Counted from the stretch's first letter, positions 42,953 through 51,058 are shown. The stretch is 64,000 nt of DNA from JAYYZW01 sp965217605 (GCA_965217605.1 CBDCJB010000012.1:372001-436000), one strand, 5' to 3'. Numbers and translations are program-made. The notes: generated by a model not told the origin, from the letters alone.

Positions 42953-43112
42953 TGCCCTGTCCCGCAAATAACTTTCATATTTGGCTTGTCTTTTTCGCCC
43001 CTGGCGGCGTTGCTCCCCCTTATGTAGAGCCCGCACATAAGCGTCGTCGCGCCTTGCCAGTGACGAAAAATCCGTCGCGACTTATGAAAGTTATTTGCGG
43101 GACGGGACACTA
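42950..43112. mobile_element. Family B MITE (159 bp, 42952-43110), IS630-related ends, between hemB and ntrC stop codons
   Basis: Inverted ends GTGCCCTGTCCCGCAAATAA at 42952 and complemented GTGTCCCGTCCCGCAAATAA ending at 43110, both continuing CTTTCATA. They match the ends of the IS630 element at 17121-18283 (GTGTGCTGTCCCGCAAAGAA), so that transposase is a plausible driver. TA flanks both sides. No ORF. The interior, read on the minus strand, contains the core words AAGGCGCGACGA and GGAGCAACGC around a CTTATGT/ACATAAG stem. Rejoined flanks read TCCTAGACGTC, where hemB and ntrC shared a CTAG. Confidence 0.88.
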
Positions 43113-44522
43113 GACGTCGATATCGAGTTCTTTGATCTTTCGCGTGAGCGTATTCCGGCCCCAGCCGAGTAACTTTGCGGCGTCTTGACGCCGACCCCGG
43201 GTCGCATCGAGCGCGAAGTGGATCATGGTGCTTTCGAAACGAGGCATGGCTTCCTCCAGCAGCGGCGCCTGCGAACTACGCACGTAGCGCTCAGCCCAAC
43301 GGCGCAATGCGGTTTCCCACTCGGGTTCGCCGTCGAACGGCGCCTGTTCTTCCCCGGCTAACAATTCGTGTGGCAGGTCATCGCGGTGAATATCGCGTGT
43401 CGGCGCCATGATCGTTACCCGGCGGCAAACATTCTCGAGCTGCCGCACATTCCCCGGCCAATCGAAATTGGACATGACCTCCAAAGCGTCTTTCGTCAAT
43501 CGTTTGGGTTCGGTGCCTAGTTCTGCGGCGGTCTCGCGCAAAAAATGCTCCGCCAATGCTGCGACGTCTGCTGTTCGATCACGCAATGATGGTAATTCCA
43601 GGCGAATGACGTTCAAACGATGATAGAGATCTTCGCGAAATGCTCCGGCCTTCACACACTCCTCGAGCGTTTGGTGGGTCGCGGCGATGACTCTTACGTC
43701 AACGCGTACGGACTCGTATCCACCGACACGATAAAACTCCCCGTCGGCTAGCACGCGGAGCAGCCGCGTTTGAAGTTCCGCCGGCATATCTCCGATCTCG
43801 TCAAGGAACAACGTTCCACGATCGGCCTGTTCGAAACGTCCAATGCGTTGGCTCCCGGCACCAGTGAACGCACCCCTTTCATGGCCAAACAGTTCGGATT
43901 CCAGTAAGTCGCGCGGTATCGCAGGCGCGCTGAGCGCGATGAATGGCATATCTACTCGCGGACTATGTCGATGAAGCGCACGGGCGACGAGTTCCTTGCC
44001 GGTGCCCGACTCGCCTGTCAAGAGAACCGTCATAGTCGAATTGGACAATCGCCCTATCGCCCGAAATACCTCTTGCATGACCATCGACGAACCGATTATT
44101 TCGGGAACCTGAGCCGCGTTTTCCACAATCGTCGATGGGTCCGGCGCCTCAGAAGATTTTCGCAACGCACGTTGAACGATTACGATAACGTCGTCTACAT
44201 CAAAGGGTTTGGGCAAATACTCAAATGCGCCACCACGAAAAGCCGCCACGGCTCGATCGAGATCCGCATAGGCCGTCATGATAATCACCGGTAGTTTCGG
44301 ATGATCGGTGCGAACCTGCTCTAGCAAGCTCATACCGTCCGTGCCCGGCATGCGGATGTCGGTGATGATCACGTCGGGCTCGCTTCGTTCCAACCTGGCC
44401 AAGACTTGGTCTGCGCTATCGAAGCTGCGAGTCGCGATCGCCTCCCGTCCCAACGCGCGCTCGAGCACCCACCGGATCGCTTTGTCGTCGTCGACAATCC
44501 AAACTTCGTGTTCGCGGCTCAT
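43110..44522 (-). CDS. ntrC: Nitrogen regulation response regulator NtrC
   Basis: A 470-aa sigma-54 activator (also called GlnG). Receiver domain with D55 (VIITDIRMPG), AAA+ domain with Walker A GESGTGKELVARALH, the sigma-54-contacting GAFTGA loop (GHERGAFTGAG), Walker B TLFLDEIGDMP and a C-terminal Fis-type helix-turn-helix (DAAKLLGWGRNTLTRKIKEL). Start ATG 44522 overlaps glnL by 4 nt. Its TAG stop uses the last base of MITE B. It should act on the glnA promoter boxes in this window. Confidence 0.95.
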   Translation of the reverse strand: MSREHEVWIVDDDKAIRWVLERALGREAIATRSFDSADQVLARLERSEPDVIITDIRMPGTDGMSLLEQVRTDHPKLPVIIMTAYADLDRAVAAFRGGAFEYLPKPFDVDDVIVIVQRALRKSSEAPDPSTIVENAAQVPEIIGSSMVMQEVFRAIGRLSNSTMTVLLTGESGTGKELVARALHRHSPRVDMPFIALSAPAIPRDLLESELFGHERGAFTGAGSQRIGRFEQADRGTLFLDEIGDMPAELQTRLLRVLADGEFYRVGGYESVRVDVRVIAATHQTLEECVKAGAFREDLYHRLNVIRLELPSLRDRTADVAALAEHFLRETAAELGTEPKRLTKDALEVMSNFDWPGNVRQLENVCRRVTIMAPTRDIHRDDLPHELLAGEEQAPFDGEPEWETALRRWAERYVRSSQAPLLEEAMPRFESTMIHFALDATRGRRQDAAKLLGWGRNTLTRKIKELDIDV

Positions 44523-45601
44523 CGGTGCTCTCCTACCGGCAGCCAAACTGAAAATTCCGTATGTCCCGGTTCGCTTTCGAAACTGATTAATCCGCCCTGT
44601 CGATGCACGAGTGTTTGTGCGATGGGAAGACCCAGCCCGGCGCCATTGGGCCGACCCGAGACCAAAGGGAAAAAGATACTGCTGGCGATCTCTGGATCGA
44701 CGCCCGGTCCCGAATCGATGACTTGGGCAAGCACCACCAGCCGGTGCAGAGTCGATCGGATCGTGAATTGCCGTGCAACGCGGGTGCGTAGCGTGATCGT
44801 GCCAGTATCCGTCTTCACCGCTTGCATCGCATTACGCACGAGATTCAGAAAGGCCTGGATGAGTTGATCGCGGTCGGCGTAAATTGCCGGCAGACTCGGA
44901 TCGTAATCGCGTTCGCATTCCACGGAATATTCACGCTCCGCTTCGGCAAGCTGGCGAACGTGCTCGATGACATCATGAATATTGAGCGCGGCCTTATGCG
45001 ATTCTTCGAGCGGCCCAAGCATACGGTCTACCAGTAAACGAAGGCGGTCGGCTTCGCCTATGATGACTTGCGTATACTCTTCTTGTTTCCGATCCTCTAG
45101 TTCGCGTTCCAATAACTGTGCAGCACCGCGAATTCCTCCGAGAGGATTTTTTATCTCATGGGCGAGGGCGCGTAACAGCGTACTCGTTACGTCGTTTTGC
45201 ATCAGCAGATTGCCCTCCGTCTGAATGCGCTGGTGCCGCTGGGCATCGTTCATCTCGATGACCACAAATTCCGGTACGCCCGCGCCGTTCCATACAGGCG
45301 TGATTGCACAATCCACGGTCGCGTCTTTGAGATTGCTCGAACACAAGGCCAAGTCCCGCTCAATGAACGTGCGGCCTTCATCCAGCGCGCGCCGCGCTGC
45401 TTCAACGAGCTTACCTGCGCTCGGCAAAACCTCCGCCAGCGGATGCCCTCTAACCTTCGTTTCGCTAGTTGCAATGAGGGATTGTGCGGCGGCATTGAGC
45501 TCTACCACCCGGATCTGCCGATCCAGCAGGATGACCGCCGTGGCCAGCGCGTCGAGAAGATTGAGATTCAGGCTTTCAGACACTGCGTGGTGCTGTTTCA
45601 T
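44519..45601 (-). CDS. glnL: Nitrogen regulation sensor kinase NtrB (GlnL)
   Basis: A 360-aa cytoplasmic kinase: PAS domain (about 12-125), phospho-acceptor H148 in LLRALAHEIKNPLGGIRGAAQLL, and an HATPase domain with NLVRNAMQAV, VIDSGPGV and GAGLGLPIAQ. It phosphorylates NtrC under nitrogen limitation, controlled by PII in known systems. ATG 45601 lacks a clear ribosome-binding site; an NtrC-like box lies just 5' of it. The in-frame TTG at 45610 is an alternative. Confidence 0.93.
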   Translation of the reverse strand: MKQHHAVSESLNLNLLDALATAVILLDRQIRVVELNAAAQSLIATSETKVRGHPLAEVLPSAGKLVEAARRALDEGRTFIERDLALCSSNLKDATVDCAITPVWNGAGVPEFVVIEMNDAQRHQRIQTEGNLLMQNDVTSTLLRALAHEIKNPLGGIRGAAQLLERELEDRKQEEYTQVIIGEADRLRLLVDRMLGPLEESHKAALNIHDVIEHVRQLAEAEREYSVECERDYDPSLPAIYADRDQLIQAFLNLVRNAMQAVKTDTGTITLRTRVARQFTIRSTLHRLVVLAQVIDSGPGVDPEIASSIFFPLVSGRPNGAGLGLPIAQTLVHRQGGLISFESEPGHTEFSVWLPVGEHR

Positions 45602-45603
45602 TA

Positions 45604-45620
45604 TGCACAAATTTGGTGCG
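45604..45620. promoter_or_regulatory. Candidate NtrC box immediately upstream of glnL
   Basis: TGCACAAATTTGGTGCG contains the palindrome GCAC-N7-GTGC of NtrC (NRI) sites. It begins 3 bp upstream of the glnL ATG. In E. coli an NtrC site overlaps the glnL promoter and represses it; a similar autoregulatory role is plausible here but is an inference. Confidence 0.55.
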
Positions 45621-45756
45621 TTAGACGCACTGCGGCGCGGCGACCGTACATTTGCGGCGTCACATAGGGCCTAAGATCAGGCAGTTATCGAGAAATCGTG
45701 CGCACCCATAACGTCGACAGGTCCCGTTACGGAGCGAATCGCAAGAATCGGACCAA

Positions 45757-46290
45757 TCAACCGCCGGCTGGACGGAATACGGAATGCTTGTGCAGGAAAA
45801 AGATACTGCTCTCGGAGCGTTTCAGCTCACGTCCGCCTTTATCCAGTACCGCGGCGGCCAGTTCATGCGCGCCGCGGTCGACCTCGGGCAAGATAAATTG
45901 CGTTTCGGTACTGGGCCCGCCGAATGGCGCACCATCCATGTAGAGTTGGATTTTATGGCCAAATTTCGTCTGCAGACCTGGGGCTAAGGCGATGCTTACT
46001 ATGACCTGTTGGACGTCACGCACGGTCTCTTCGTCGCCAGGGCTCGCGATCGCGATGAGCTCGTAAGGTAGCGGTTTGGCGCCCGCGGGTACGGTCGGTA
46101 CGGACTGCCGGTGTGGCGGCTTCAAGGCCGGCACGACGGTGGTTTCGCGCAATTCCACCGCCTCACCGCCTTCGCGTTGCGTGTCGGAGAAAATCACATT
46201 GCCGTCTTCGTCTACCGATCGGTACACCTCGGCGCCCGCCGAGTAGTCGATGCAGACACACATGACACTGAGAATGATACGAATCGCCAT
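45757..46290 (-). CDS. DUF4124 domain-containing secreted protein
   Basis: A 177-aa protein with an N-terminal signal peptide (about 1-19) and the DUF4124 motif AEVYRSVDEDGNVIFSDTQ (20-38), a short beta-rich module common in gammaproteobacterial periplasmic proteins. The C-terminal half (about 80-165) looks like a beta-sandwich (VSIALAPGLQTKFGHKIQLY and RGAHELAAAVLDKGG). Function unknown. DUF4124 genes often lie between glnA and ntrBC, as here. Confidence 0.8.
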   Translation of the reverse strand: MAIRIILSVMCVCIDYSAGAEVYRSVDEDGNVIFSDTQREGGEAVELRETTVVPALKPPHRQSVPTVPAGAKPLPYELIAIASPGDEETVRDVQQVIVSIALAPGLQTKFGHKIQLYMDGAPFGGPSTETQFILPEVDRGAHELAAAVLDKGGRELKRSESSIFFLHKHSVFRPAGG

Positions 46291-46363
46291 TTCAACACCG
46301 TTTGACCGATTCCTGCGTAGAGAGTCTATCTGTCATAGACAGAAATTCCACTAAGCTGTTCAT

Positions 46364-46391
46364 AAAAAAAGCCCCCAATAAGGGGCTTTAT
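46364..46391 (-). terminator. Rho-independent terminator of glnA
   Basis: On the minus strand a stem AAGCCCC / GGGGCTT with a short TTATTG-type loop is followed by seven T residues. It lies 23 bp after the glnA stop codon and before the DUF4124 gene, so glnA can be transcribed alone. Confidence 0.88.
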
Positions 46392-46413
46392 CAAACATCG
46401 TATTGAACTTTCG

Positions 46414-47823
46414 TTAAACGCTGTAATACATGTCGAACTCCGCCGGGTGTGTCGTCATCCGCAAGGTTGTGACTTCCTCCATCTTGAGGGCGATGTAGGC
46501 ATCGATCGCATCGTCGCTCAAAACGCCGCCTGCCTTAAGGAAATCGCGATCCCCGTCGAGCGATTCAAGCGCCTGCTCCAGGGCAAAGCACACGGTTGGT
46601 ATCCCTTCTTCCTCTTCAGGTGAAAGGTCGTAGAAATCCTTGTCTATCGGTGCGCCCGGATCGACCTTGTTGAGAATCCCGTCGATACCGGCCATCAACA
46701 TCGCGGTAAAGGTGAAGTAGGGATTGCCGGAGGAATCGGGAAATCGAACCTCGACACGGCGAGCTTTCGGGCTGGACACCCAGGGAATGCGCACCCCCGC
46801 CGATCGGTTACGCGCCGAATAAGCGAGAAATGTCGGCGCCTCGAATCCCGGGATCAGGCGCTTGTAACTGTTGGTTGTCGAATTGGTGAACGCATTGACC
46901 GCGCGTGCGTGTTTCATTACGCCGCCGATGTAATGCAAGGCCAATTCCGACAGCCCGCCGTACCCGTCACCGGCAAAGATATTTTCGCCGCTTTTGGATA
47001 ATGATTGGTGTACATGCATGCCGTTGCCGTTGTCACCAACCAACGGTTTAGGCATGAAGGTCGCAGTTTTACCGTAGCCGTGGGCGACATTGTGAACGAC
47101 GTATTTCAAGATTTGTAGCGTATCTGCGCGGCGTACGAGCGTGTCGAATATCGTACCGATTTCGCATTGTCCGGCGGTTGCGACTTCGTGATGATGGACT
47201 TCCGTTTTGACACCCATCTCCTCCATGAGGAGACACATCGTGGAACGAATATCCTGTAGGGAATCGACCGGTGGTACGGGAAAGTAGCCACCTTTAACGC
47301 CGGGTCGATGGCCGATATTGCCATCTTCGAACGCCTTCCCCGAAGCCCAGGAACTTTCGTCGGACTCGATGGCGTAGAACGCACCGCTCATCTCGACACC
47401 CCAGCGGACATCGTCGAAGACGAAGAATTCGGGTTCAGGCCCGAAATAGGCCGCATCGCCAACGCCTGACGATTTGAGAAAGGCTTCGGCGCGCTTAGCG
47501 ACGGAACGCGGACACCGGCCGTAGCCCTCGCCCGTCGTCGGTTCGACGACGTCGCAGCGTAGGTTCAAGGTTCGCTCTTCGTAGAACGGATCCGTCACCG
47601 CCGTGTCGGCGTCCGGCATCAGCACCATGTCAGACTCGTCGATACCCTTCCAGCCAGCGATGGATGAGCCGTCGAACATCTTGCCCTGCTCGAAAAAATC
47701 TTCGTCGATCTCGTGGGCAGGCACCGATACATGTTGTTCCTTACCGCGGGTATCCGTAAATCGGATATCGATGAAATTAACGTCTTCGTCTTTTATTGTT
47801 TTTAGAACGTTCTCAACTGACAT
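46414..47823 (-). CDS. glnA: Glutamine synthetase type I
   Basis: The 469-aa dodecameric enzyme that makes glutamine from glutamate, ammonia and ATP. Visible: DGSSIAGWKGIDESDM (51-66), the metal-site GPEPEFFVFD, NGNGMHVHQSL, the NRSAGVRIP ATP/glutamate segment and the adenylylation-site region FYDLSPEEEEG with its Tyr, indicating control by GlnE. A GGGAGGA ribosome-binding site precedes the ATG. Transcription is expected from the sigma-54 promoter upstream. Confidence 0.97.
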   Translation of the reverse strand: MSVENVLKTIKDEDVNFIDIRFTDTRGKEQHVSVPAHEIDEDFFEQGKMFDGSSIAGWKGIDESDMVLMPDADTAVTDPFYEERTLNLRCDVVEPTTGEGYGRCPRSVAKRAEAFLKSSGVGDAAYFGPEPEFFVFDDVRWGVEMSGAFYAIESDESSWASGKAFEDGNIGHRPGVKGGYFPVPPVDSLQDIRSTMCLLMEEMGVKTEVHHHEVATAGQCEIGTIFDTLVRRADTLQILKYVVHNVAHGYGKTATFMPKPLVGDNGNGMHVHQSLSKSGENIFAGDGYGGLSELALHYIGGVMKHARAVNAFTNSTTNSYKRLIPGFEAPTFLAYSARNRSAGVRIPWVSSPKARRVEVRFPDSSGNPYFTFTAMLMAGIDGILNKVDPGAPIDKDFYDLSPEEEEGIPTVCFALEQALESLDGDRDFLKAGGVLSDDAIDAYIALKMEEVTTLRMTTHPAEFDMYYSV

Positions 47824-47905
47824 TTGGAAATCCTCCCACCAACATCACTGAATCTGCATCAATGCGCGCGAGTGCCGCCCTACCGGATCCCGCGCGCGCT
47901 AATCG

Positions 47906-47922
47906 AGCATAATGCGTGCCAA
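47906..47922 (-). promoter_or_regulatory. Sigma-54 promoter of glnA
   Basis: On the minus strand the sequence is TTGGCACGCATTATGCT: the invariant GG and GC are separated by exactly 10 bp as in the -24/-12 consensus TGGCAC-N5-TTGC. The predicted start of transcription is near 47895, about 70 bp before the glnA ATG. Confidence 0.85.
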
Positions 47923-47970
47923 TGGTAACCCATTGAATCCGCGCATTGAGGCGCGGTTCACACCGGAATT

Positions 47971-48018
47971 CGCACCATTTCGGGACGCTGTTAAAGACGT
48001 ACGCACCAAAACGGTGCG
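47971..48018. promoter_or_regulatory. Paired NtrC enhancer sites for glnA
   Basis: CGCACCAAAACGGTGCG at 48002-48018 is a near-perfect NtrC palindrome (GCACC-N5-GGTGC); CGCACCATTTCGGGACG at 47971-47987 is a weaker copy. Their centres are 31 bp apart (three helical turns) and lie roughly 84 and 115 bp upstream of the predicted start, comparable to the tandem enhancer of E. coli glnA. The distal site ends 4 bp from the lysA stop codon. Confidence 0.78.
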
Positions 48019-48022
48019 TCCA

Positions 48023-49273
48023 TCACGGGATCAGGCAGTTGCGTTCGTTATCCAACATCGCGGCCAGGGTTTCGCGCTTACGGATCACGCCGAATCCACC
48101 CGATTCGATCAGTACTTCGGCCGGCCGCGGCCGGGCGTTGTAATTTGAACTCATGACGAAACCGTAGGCCCCGGCTGCGGTGATCGCCAGCAGGTCGCCC
48201 GGAACGGTAGCCAAATCGCGTTCGCGCGCGAGCCAATCGCCGGTTTCACAAACCGGTCCGACAACGTCGCAAACGAGCGAACCCGCACCCACTTCCGGTT
48301 CGTTCACCGTAAGCACGTCGTGCCATGCGTCATAGAGCGCGGGGCGAATTAGGTCGTTCATCGCTGCATCTGCGATGACAAAGTTTTTGACGCCGGTGCG
48401 CTTCACGTACTCGACCCGCGTGAGCAGCATACCCGCCTCGCCGACTAACGACCGGCCCGGTTCCACAACGATCGTGTAGTGCTCCGGGACGCAGGCGCAA
48501 ACCGCTTCGAGAAATGTATCGATTTCCGGCGGACGTTCGTCACGGTAACGGACCCCTAATCCACCGCCGATATCGATATGTTCGAGCTCGATGTTGGCGC
48601 CCCGCAGCTCTTCCGCGAGCGCAACGAGTTGTCCGACGGCATCGATCACGGGTTCAACCGCGACCAACTGGGATCCGATATGACTGGTGATGCCCACGGG
48701 TTTCAATCTGGGATCTGCGGCACTCATATGATAGAGATCGCGCGCTTCGGCAATGGTGACGCCGAATTTACTTTCTTTGAGCCCTGTAGAGATGTATGGA
48801 TGGGTTTCAGCATCCACATCCGGATTGACCCTGATCGCGATGGCAACGACCTGGTCGTAATCTTTCGCGGCGATGGCGATACGTTCGAGTTCGTCCCGCG
48901 ACTCGATGTTGATGCAACCGATACCAGCCTCAATCGCTCGAGCGATTTCGCCACGCGACTTGCCCACGCCCGAAAACACCACATCCCGCGCCTTGGCTCC
49001 GGCCGCCAACACGCGCTCCAGTTCACCACCTGAAACGATGTCGAAGCCCGAGCCCAACTGGCTCAGCAATTTAATAATAGACAGGTTGCCGTTGGCTTTG
49101 ACGGAGTAACAGATGCGGTGGGTGCGGGCGCCAAAACCGGCTGTGTATGCGGCCCAGCGCGATTCGATCGCTGCGCGTGAATAAACGTAGCACGGGGTGC
49201 CAACCGCCGAAGCAACTTCGGCGAGGTCGGTACCGTCTACATGCAGACGCCCGTCATGGTATTGATAACGCAT
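48023..49273 (-). CDS. lysA: Diaminopimelate decarboxylase
   Basis: A 416-aa PLP enzyme that makes lysine from meso-DAP. PLP lysine in YSVKANGNLSIIKLL (about 57-71), GSGFDIVSGGEL, HIDIGGGLGVRY and the active-site EPGRSLVGEAG are visible, and the dimer-interface Cys motif (VVGPVCETGDW). It follows lptM by 26 bp, as in many gammaproteobacteria; dapF, normally next, is absent and glnA follows instead. Confidence 0.95.
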   Translation of the reverse strand: MRYQYHDGRLHVDGTDLAEVASAVGTPCYVYSRAAIESRWAAYTAGFGARTHRICYSVKANGNLSIIKLLSQLGSGFDIVSGGELERVLAAGAKARDVVFSGVGKSRGEIARAIEAGIGCINIESRDELERIAIAAKDYDQVVAIAIRVNPDVDAETHPYISTGLKESKFGVTIAEARDLYHMSAADPRLKPVGITSHIGSQLVAVEPVIDAVGQLVALAEELRGANIELEHIDIGGGLGVRYRDERPPEIDTFLEAVCACVPEHYTIVVEPGRSLVGEAGMLLTRVEYVKRTGVKNFVIADAAMNDLIRPALYDAWHDVLTVNEPEVGAGSLVCDVVGPVCETGDWLARERDLATVPGDLLAITAAGAYGFVMSSNYNARPRPAEVLIESGGFGVIRKRETLAAMLDNERNCLIP

Positions 49274-49299
49274 GGAATCAGCTCAGGCGAACGCACAGC

Positions 49300-49428
49300 T
49301 TAGTGTTGAGATACCTGATGCTTGTCCGGATGGTAGAGATCACCTTTTTGCCCGCAACCGCCGAGCGAGACCGTCACGCCGAGCAACAACGCGGCAACGA
49401 GTACGTGGGCGAGGATTTGATTGCGCAT
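49300..49428 (-). CDS. lptM: LPS translocon maturation lipoprotein LptM (YifL-like)
   Basis: A 42-aa lipoprotein: signal peptide MRNQILAHVLVAALLLGVTV, lipobox LGGC with the acylated Cys at 24, then the diagnostic CGQKGDLYHP motif shared by YifL/LptM proteins, which help disulfide maturation of LptD in E. coli. Position directly upstream of lysA supports it. A longer frame to 49623 runs through MITE A5 and is not used. Confidence 0.85.
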   Translation of the reverse strand: MRNQILAHVLVAALLLGVTVSLGGCGQKGDLYHPDKHQVSQH

Positions 49429-49473
49429 AGCGGCGTCTCGGTTCCAAAGCGAATACGGGCCGGGCAATGATAC

Positions 49474-49617
49474 AAGAAGCGGTCTCAAAATTTGCCTGAG
49501 GCGTTCAGGCAAGGCGCGCGACCTTCGAGGAGCGCAGTTTATGCGCAATAAATGAGCACCGGAGAAAGTCGTGCAACGCAGCATCAACGTCTCAGGCGAA
49601 TTTTGAGGCCGCTTCAA
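49474..49617. mobile_element. Family A MITE, copy A5 (140 bp, AA duplication)
   Basis: Ends GAAGCGGTCTCAAAATTTGC at 49476 and complemented GAAGCGGCCTCAAAATTCGC ending at 49615, extending through CCTGAG. Flanking dinucleotide AA. The core reads GTTCAGGCAAGGCGCGCGAC, CGAGGAGCGCAGTTTATGCG, AATAAATGAGCACCGGAG, GCAACGCAGCATCAACG. It is the only family A copy here outside a stop codon, lying between rhlB and lptM. Confidence 0.82.
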
Positions 49618-49673
49618 GAACATTCCTGGACTCCGCTGCGCGCCATCCAGGCTTGATCGGAGGCCGAATCGAA

Positions 49674-50957
49674 TTATCGGGACTTGCGACCCCGGTTACC
49701 GCTACTCCGTCGTGGCGCCCCGCGCCGCTTGCCCGCTTGTGGTTTTCGCCGACCATCCTGACCCTGCGGCGGCTGTAATTCGACCAGGAGATCATCGCTT
49801 ACCTGCGCCACAGGAATCTTATTACCGATAAACTCTTCAATACCTTCCAGTGAAAATACGTACTGTTCACACGCCAGACTGATCGCGTCGCCGCTTGCGC
49901 CGGCACGCGCGGTACGCCCGATGCGATGTACGTAATCTTCGGAATTTTGCGGCAGATCGAAATTAACAACATGGCTCACTTCAGGGATATGCAAGCCACG
50001 CGCGGCAACGTCGGTAGCCACCACGATATCGACTTCGCCCGTTTTGAACTGCTCGATAAGGCGTTGCCTTTTCGTCTGGATAACGTCACCGGATAACGCG
50101 CGGGCGTGGAATCCGTTCCCGCTGAAGTAAGCGACGACATCGGCAGCGACTCTTTTGGTGTTGACGAAGACCAGGGAGCGACTCGGATCGAGGTGTTTGA
50201 ACAATCCGATTAACAGCGCCATTTTTTCCTCAGAGCTAACGTGATAGAGCAGTTGAACTACTGAATCTACTGTGCGTTTGTCCGGTTCAATCTCGATGAT
50301 TTTCGGATTGTTCATGTGCTCGTAGGCAAGTTCATTGACGCGCAGCGAAAGCGTGGCCGAGTAGAGCATGTTGAGACGTTGGGTTGGGTGCGTGGTGCGC
50401 CGTAAGAGAAACCGCAAATCCTTGATGAAGCCGAGGTCAAACATGCGGTCCGCTTCATCGAGGACGAGCGCCTTAACCCCTTTGAGCGAAAAGACCCGCT
50501 GTTTGAAATAGTCGATCAGGCGACCCGGCGTTCCGATGAGGATATCGACGCCGTCGCTGACGGTTTGACGCTGTTTGTCGTAATCGACGCCACCATAGAC
50601 GAGCGCGAGTCGGAGGTCCGAGTGAGCGCCGATCAGCTGCGCATCTTTGTATATCTGAATCGCGAGTTCACGCGTGGGCGACAGGATCAGCGCCGCTGGC
50701 GCGACGCAGTCATCAATCACGCCGCCGGCGCCGCCGTCCCCGAGCAACCGGTGCATGATGGCAAGGAGATAAGCCGCTGTTTTACCTGTTCCGGTTTGTG
50801 CTTGCCCGGCGACATCTTGTCCCTGCAACAGCAACGGTAATGTTCGGGCTTGGATCGGCGTGCAGAACTGAAATCCCGCATCATCCAAACCTCTGATGAG
50901 GCGTTCGTCTAGGTCAAGATCAGTAAATTGCAGTTCTGTTATCAGATCGTCTCTCAC
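49674..50957 (-). CDS. rhlB: DEAD-box ATP-dependent RNA helicase RhlB
   Basis: A 427-aa helicase: Q motif at the N-terminus (FQFCTPIQARTLPLLLQGQD), motif I AQTGTGKT, motif II VLDEADRMFD, motif III SAT, motif VI HRIGRTARAG, and a basic Arg/Lys-rich tail (about 400-427). RhlB is the RNA-unwinding component of the RNase E degradosome. Divergence from trxA-rho is the standard rhlB/trxA/rho neighbourhood, which favours RhlB over other DEAD-box helicases. Confidence 0.9.
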   Translation of the reverse strand: MRDDLITELQFTDLDLDERLIRGLDDAGFQFCTPIQARTLPLLLQGQDVAGQAQTGTGKTAAYLLAIMHRLLGDGGAGGVIDDCVAPAALILSPTRELAIQIYKDAQLIGAHSDLRLALVYGGVDYDKQRQTVSDGVDILIGTPGRLIDYFKQRVFSLKGVKALVLDEADRMFDLGFIKDLRFLLRRTTHPTQRLNMLYSATLSLRVNELAYEHMNNPKIIEIEPDKRTVDSVVQLLYHVSSEEKMALLIGLFKHLDPSRSLVFVNTKRVAADVVAYFSGNGFHARALSGDVIQTKRQRLIEQFKTGEVDIVVATDVAARGLHIPEVSHVVNFDLPQNSEDYVHRIGRTARAGASGDAISLACEQYVFSLEGIEEFIGNKIPVAQVSDDLLVELQPPQGQDGRRKPQAGKRRGAPRRSSGNRGRKSR

Positions 50958-51058
50958 CGGAATCGCTCCGCCGAGAGGGGGGTCTGGTCAGGCTTGCATT
51001 TGTATTTGAGATCGGTCGAAAATGCGGTCGTCACAATTTTTGCGAGATTGGTCCTTTT

